Positions 60,397 to 64,000 of a stretch of DNA of 64,000 nucleotides are shown here, in pieces (positions within the stretch are counted from its first letter, which is position 1; each line of letters opens with the position of its first letter). The position numbers and the translations under genes are program-made. The stretch comes from Paramarasmius palmivorus (Eukaryota > Basidiomycota > Agaricomycetes > Agaricales > Marasmiaceae). Under the pieces are notes generated by a model. That model did not search any database and was not told the origin of the DNA. It worked only from the letters and a program-made list of their open reading frames with translations. The stretch is taken from the NCBI GenBank assembly GCA_037176845.1, contig JAYKXP010000038.1, forward strand, positions 62,001 through 126,000, written 5' to 3'.

Positions 60397-62384
60397 ATGT
60401 CCGTGAAAGTAAGAGTTTTCCTTATACCAGGGCCAATTTGCTCATCATTTACCTCCAGGAGATCTACAAGGATTTTGATCGTGAAACTCTTACTTCAGGG
60501 TCCCGACAAGCTCTCTCAGAAATCGAACGATGGGTTTCAGGCGACAGTCAACTACTTGAGGCGATCCCACTCATCGTACGCGACTTGCCCGCCCAGATCA
60601 AACTCGAGGAAATCGACACCGGAGATGCGCAGCGTATCATTGAGGGTGCGCAGGGGGCACTGATGATGATCGCAGATGGGCTTAGCGCCGATGAATTCAA
60701 ATCACCAAAGGTGCTAGCTAGCATCAAAGAGTCCTGGCCTCGAATATGGCTTTGGGCTTCATTCCTCTACTTCGCCTACCTTCGACCAGAATCTGAACTC
60801 TATGCCTCCAAGCTTCCATTGCAAAACTCGAGAGCCTTCTCCGATACTCTTCTCCTCACCCTCGCAAAGCTTCTCAACAAAATGGTCCTTTGTGACGATT
60901 CTGTGACCTTGCTCACAACGAAACCAGACGGGATCGCTGTTGCGGTTTATGTACATCTCCTCTCAGCCCAGAATCCCCCAAATTCTTACTTACCTGACCC
61001 TGAACACGAAGAAATCTACACTCATGCCCGTTCCATTCTTCCCACACTCGTCGAAAATCGTATCTCCTATCCCTGGGTTGTTGTTGCACTCGATAACGCA
61101 CCCATGCAATTCGCGTCGGGGGTTATTAAACGTGTCATATACGAATTCCGCGTTCCCTACCTGGATCTGGATTCGCTGTTCATATCGATGTCGTTGTTCG
61201 AGTTGTGCTCCACTCACTCAAAAAATTTCAACATCGCCCTGCTCAGGAAGCATTCCATACGCTGGGTATGTACGATTATGAAATGGGCTGGAAAAGAGCA
61301 GCGTTCGATGCAAAAACATCACAAAGGATCAGAACACAAGCTTCAGGTATGCGTTCTTTCATGTGCACAGTACCTCCAGCGGGTCATCGCGATGTTTGGA
61401 CGCATTGCCGTCATTCAGGCCCTCGAATCACGACTTTTATCCTCGATACTGAAAACCGCCGCTTTCACTGGTGAAACCATCCTTAGGAAGCACCACTCGA
61501 AACCTGTCGACATCAAGGATGTCTACAAAGACATCTTGAATACCATTCTAGGGTTCTCCGTTTACTACTCAGTCTGTCGGAGCCTAACCAGGGCCCTAAG
61601 GCTGGTTGAAGATGCTCGCTGGTACCAAAAAATGGCGCGCGAGAACAAGTTTAATGAGGAATACCAGGAATTTAGGAAAATGGCATTGGAGAGGATGGTC
61701 TTTAAACGCAACTGGGAGATAGCAGGTTATAATTTGTGCCGAAACGAACAGGTAAGCCGCGTCCTGTAGACATCGATGGTCCATTGACACTTGATTGTCG
61801 TAAATTTTAGTGCCCGTTGCCTAGAGTCAGACCTCCCGATGGAGAGAATCACCTTTCATGGTTTCGCTGTAGTGGTTGCGAAGTGGAGTATTACTGTTCC
61901 AAATCGTGTCAGATGAGTGCATGGCAGAGTGGTCATAAGTCAGCATGCCGATCTATGAAAGAAGAGGGTTCTGTCAGCCAAGGTTCGTCTTCTCTTCTCG
62001 GTCGTACGGTTGCCGAAGTATTTTCCAGATGGGCCACCTCGACACGATTCACGAGACAAGGACTTTATGGCCTATGTGACTGATCAAGATCTCTGTCGAA
62101 TGAAGTCCTCGATGCTCTTCCAGCAGTCGCATTACCGCCATAAACATCCGGAGCTGGTTCCGGACGAACCACTGGTCTCTGTTTTGGATTATACAAAGAT
62201 TCCTTACAAGCTTACCATCATGACCGGGGGAGAGGCAAGACAGCATTGTCGAGAAGCGCCTTTGGATTGGGGGAAGCTTCTCTTTGAGGCGAAGAAGCTT
62301 AATGGCAAGGTGCCGTTGGTGCTTGTCATTGTGCCCGACGCTGGGAAACCGTTCAGTTGGTTTAGGTTCAATCCCGGCGACTAA
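60397..62384 (+). CDS. MYND zinc-finger protein D
   Basis: 605 residues, four exons: 60397-60408 (MSVK), 60459-61751, 61811-61967 and 62029-62384, the same plan as B and C. Helical N-terminus (IPLIVRDLPAQIKLEEI, SWPRIWLWASFLYFAYL, NFNIALLRKHSIRWVCTIMK, GFSVYYSVCRSLTRALRLVE), finger CRNEQ / CPLP, then WFRCSGCEVEYYCSKSCQMS with W-x3-H-x3-C, and C-terminal domain (DGPPRHDSRDKDFMAY, LVSVLDYTKIPYKL, PLVLVIVPDAGKPFSWFRF). The in-frame ORF start before 60459 lacks an ATG, which supports the tiny first exon. Followed 319 nt later by gene E in the same direction. Confidence 0.84.
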
Positions 62385-62703
62385 GAGGGAAACATTTTTG
62401 GAATGGTTTTTCTTGTGTCCAGAATTGTAGTGTGTATATTGTATCTATATGTCGATATGCTTTGTGGTTTGGAATCCCGAATCTATCCGAATTGTGACCG
62501 TTCCGAGTGAAGCCTCAACCGAGCCTCAACTCATCAGCGCAGCGGCTGGTTCAAGTCTACGAGCTTGCTTACATCCATCATCTCGTGTTCTTCGATACTT
62601 CGTACCAACAGGCGCACTATCGAATCTTTATCACGGAACGCCTTTTGAATCGCCATCTTGATACTTGTGTGGTCATCAGACGGGCTGGCTAAGTTGCAGG
62701 GCC
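62385..62703. promoter_or_regulatory. Spacer between MYND genes D and E
   Basis: 319 nt holding the end of D and the promoter of E. A 70-codon ORF here is unsupported. Confidence 0.45.
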
Positions 62704-64000
62704 ATGTTTACTCTCAAAGTACGTGTTCGCATACTGAAAACTTAGTATTTTTATTCACTCTGGTGTCACCTGTAGCATAAAATTCGCATTCTAAAGGTCA
62801 AAGCTCAAGGAGGATCCCACTATGCTGTGAGAGAGCTCGGAAAGATAGCATTGACAGACATCAAATACTTCGAGGACGTGATGTCGACGATTTTGAACAT
62901 TCTCCCAGTCCAAATCCCCAATCTCCCGACAACCCGGACTACAGATTTGGCTCAAACAGCTTTACTGGCATTAGCGGGCGTGTTACTGCACGATGATACG
63001 GCTCTACAGAAGGACAGGTGTTGGCCGCATATTTGGGCATGGGTTTCGTTTCTCTACGATTCGTATCTGCATTGTCTTATCGAAGGACCAAGGAGAGGGC
63101 TTGAGGGCATTTCAGACCAACAGGGAGGACTGCTCTTCACACTCTTGACGGCTCTTCACCCATTTTCATGCGATTCCAGCTCTGCATATGTTTTGACCTC
63201 TCCAGGTTGCTCTTCGCTCATTATTCGCCTCTTTCTTCTCTCCGCTCAGATCTTGGTTCAACATGATAACTCACATCGACACGGCGACAAAGATCCCCTG
63301 GAACTTAGCCAGGACATCATGGTCAATATCCAGCAGTATCACGAGTCATCTTGGCTATTGCGTGTGCGTGAGGCTTTGGACTGCCACGCACCTCCACATC
63401 TCGCCTCAGGCCTCCTTCGCCGTGTTCAGCAACACATTCTCGATGAATACCAGGAAGCCGAGTGTCACAACCTTCAGTTGGCCTTGAGTGCTATGCTGAA
63501 ATGCTCAGAATCTTGCTCGAAATTCAACCTGGCACTGGTCGGACGCGGATCCATCTCCCTCGCTTGTCGCGTTCTGAAATGGGTTGGAAAGCAACTTGCC
63601 CGGGGATTTTCCACACATATAAGCTGTCTTGCGCGGTTTGTCGTTGCATGCACAGGGTATCTCCTGCAGACTTTTGCGCAGTGTGGGCATGAGGTGGTTC
63701 TACTAGCGCTCAGAGAGGGACTCCTGAAATCTATTCTGTCGTGTGGACCTGTTGTCGACTCTCTCGAGGAGAAAAGCCATGCGAGATGTGATGGAGATAA
63801 AGAACATCACTATTGGGTCATGGACCTCCTTGACGTAATCGCGGGATACACGGCTTATTACTCGGTTTGCACCGTGTTATTCAAGGCTCTCCGACGCGCG
63901 GAAATGGTACAGTGCTCGAGCGCGAGCTTGCTGGAAGACTTCATGGCATTCAGAAAGTTTACCTACGAACGGATCGCGGACAAAGTTCTATGGGACAAGC
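62704..64000 (+). CDS. MYND zinc-finger family protein E, 3' end outside window
   Basis: Exon 1 at 62704-62718 encodes MFTLK, a 57-nt intron follows, and a second exon from 62776 stays open to the window end (408 codons). It matches the N-terminal helical region of gene D: SVYYSV there equals AYYSV here (YTAYYSVCTVLFKALRRAE), and FNLALVGRGSISLACRVLKW matches FNIALLRKHSIRWVCTIMKW. The finger itself would lie just beyond the window, so membership is inferred from the N-terminal homology and the identical gene start. No disabling change visible. Confidence 0.72.

Noticed and set aside
1..64000. CRISPR arrays, tRNA/rRNA genes, intact transposons
   Set aside because: None recognised on reading; the organism is eukaryotic and no terminal repeats, transposase or reverse-transcriptase motifs were seen.

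Overview
The window looks like nuclear DNA of a mushroom-forming basidiomycete (Agaricomycetes). Almost every gene is split by many short GT-AG introns of about 48-66 nt, there are micro-exons, and the gene families fit: Prm1, Dicer with a degenerate PAZ region, GH92 mannosidase, GMC oxidoreductases, multi-exon P450s and MYND zinc-finger expansions. The species cannot be named. All gene models were spliced by eye, using reading frame, splice consensus and family alignment from memory.

Left part (1-30 kb) is mostly conserved housekeeping or regulatory genes: the 3' part of a glutamine-dependent asparagine synthase, prephenate dehydrogenase (TYR1), a Zn(2)Cys(6) transcription factor, a Dicer, a voltage-gated K+ channel, a Bax-inhibitor-like membrane protein and an alpha/beta hydrolase. 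Then come two tandem P450 genes duplicated with their promoters, a small conserved hydrophilic protein, mitochondrial Mn-SOD and the mating cell-fusion protein PRM1.

Right part (30-64 kb) is more lineage-specific. It holds five related MYND zinc-finger genes (31.6, 44.4, 46.9, 60.4 and 62.7 kb, the last cut by the window end) and three broken relics of the same family (about 31.0, 49.3 and 60.3 kb). Interspersed are three secreted GMC oxidoreductases, a GH92 alpha-mannosidase, a coclaurine-N-methyltransferase/CFA-synthase-like methyltransferase, a Ser-rich secreted protein and a 1320-residue membrane-anchored protein with an S-K-A-P repeat array. This looks like birth-and-death evolution of an uncharacterised MYND family inside a region of oxidative and secreted enzymes.

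Working together: the GMC oxidases could supply H2O2 extracellularly, with Mn-SOD acting inside mitochondria, and GH92 would trim mannose from glycoproteins. The P450s, GMC proteins and methyltransferase could form loose secondary-metabolism or wood-decay modules, but nothing in the sequence proves co-regulation. No tRNA, rRNA, CRISPR array or intact transposon was recognised.
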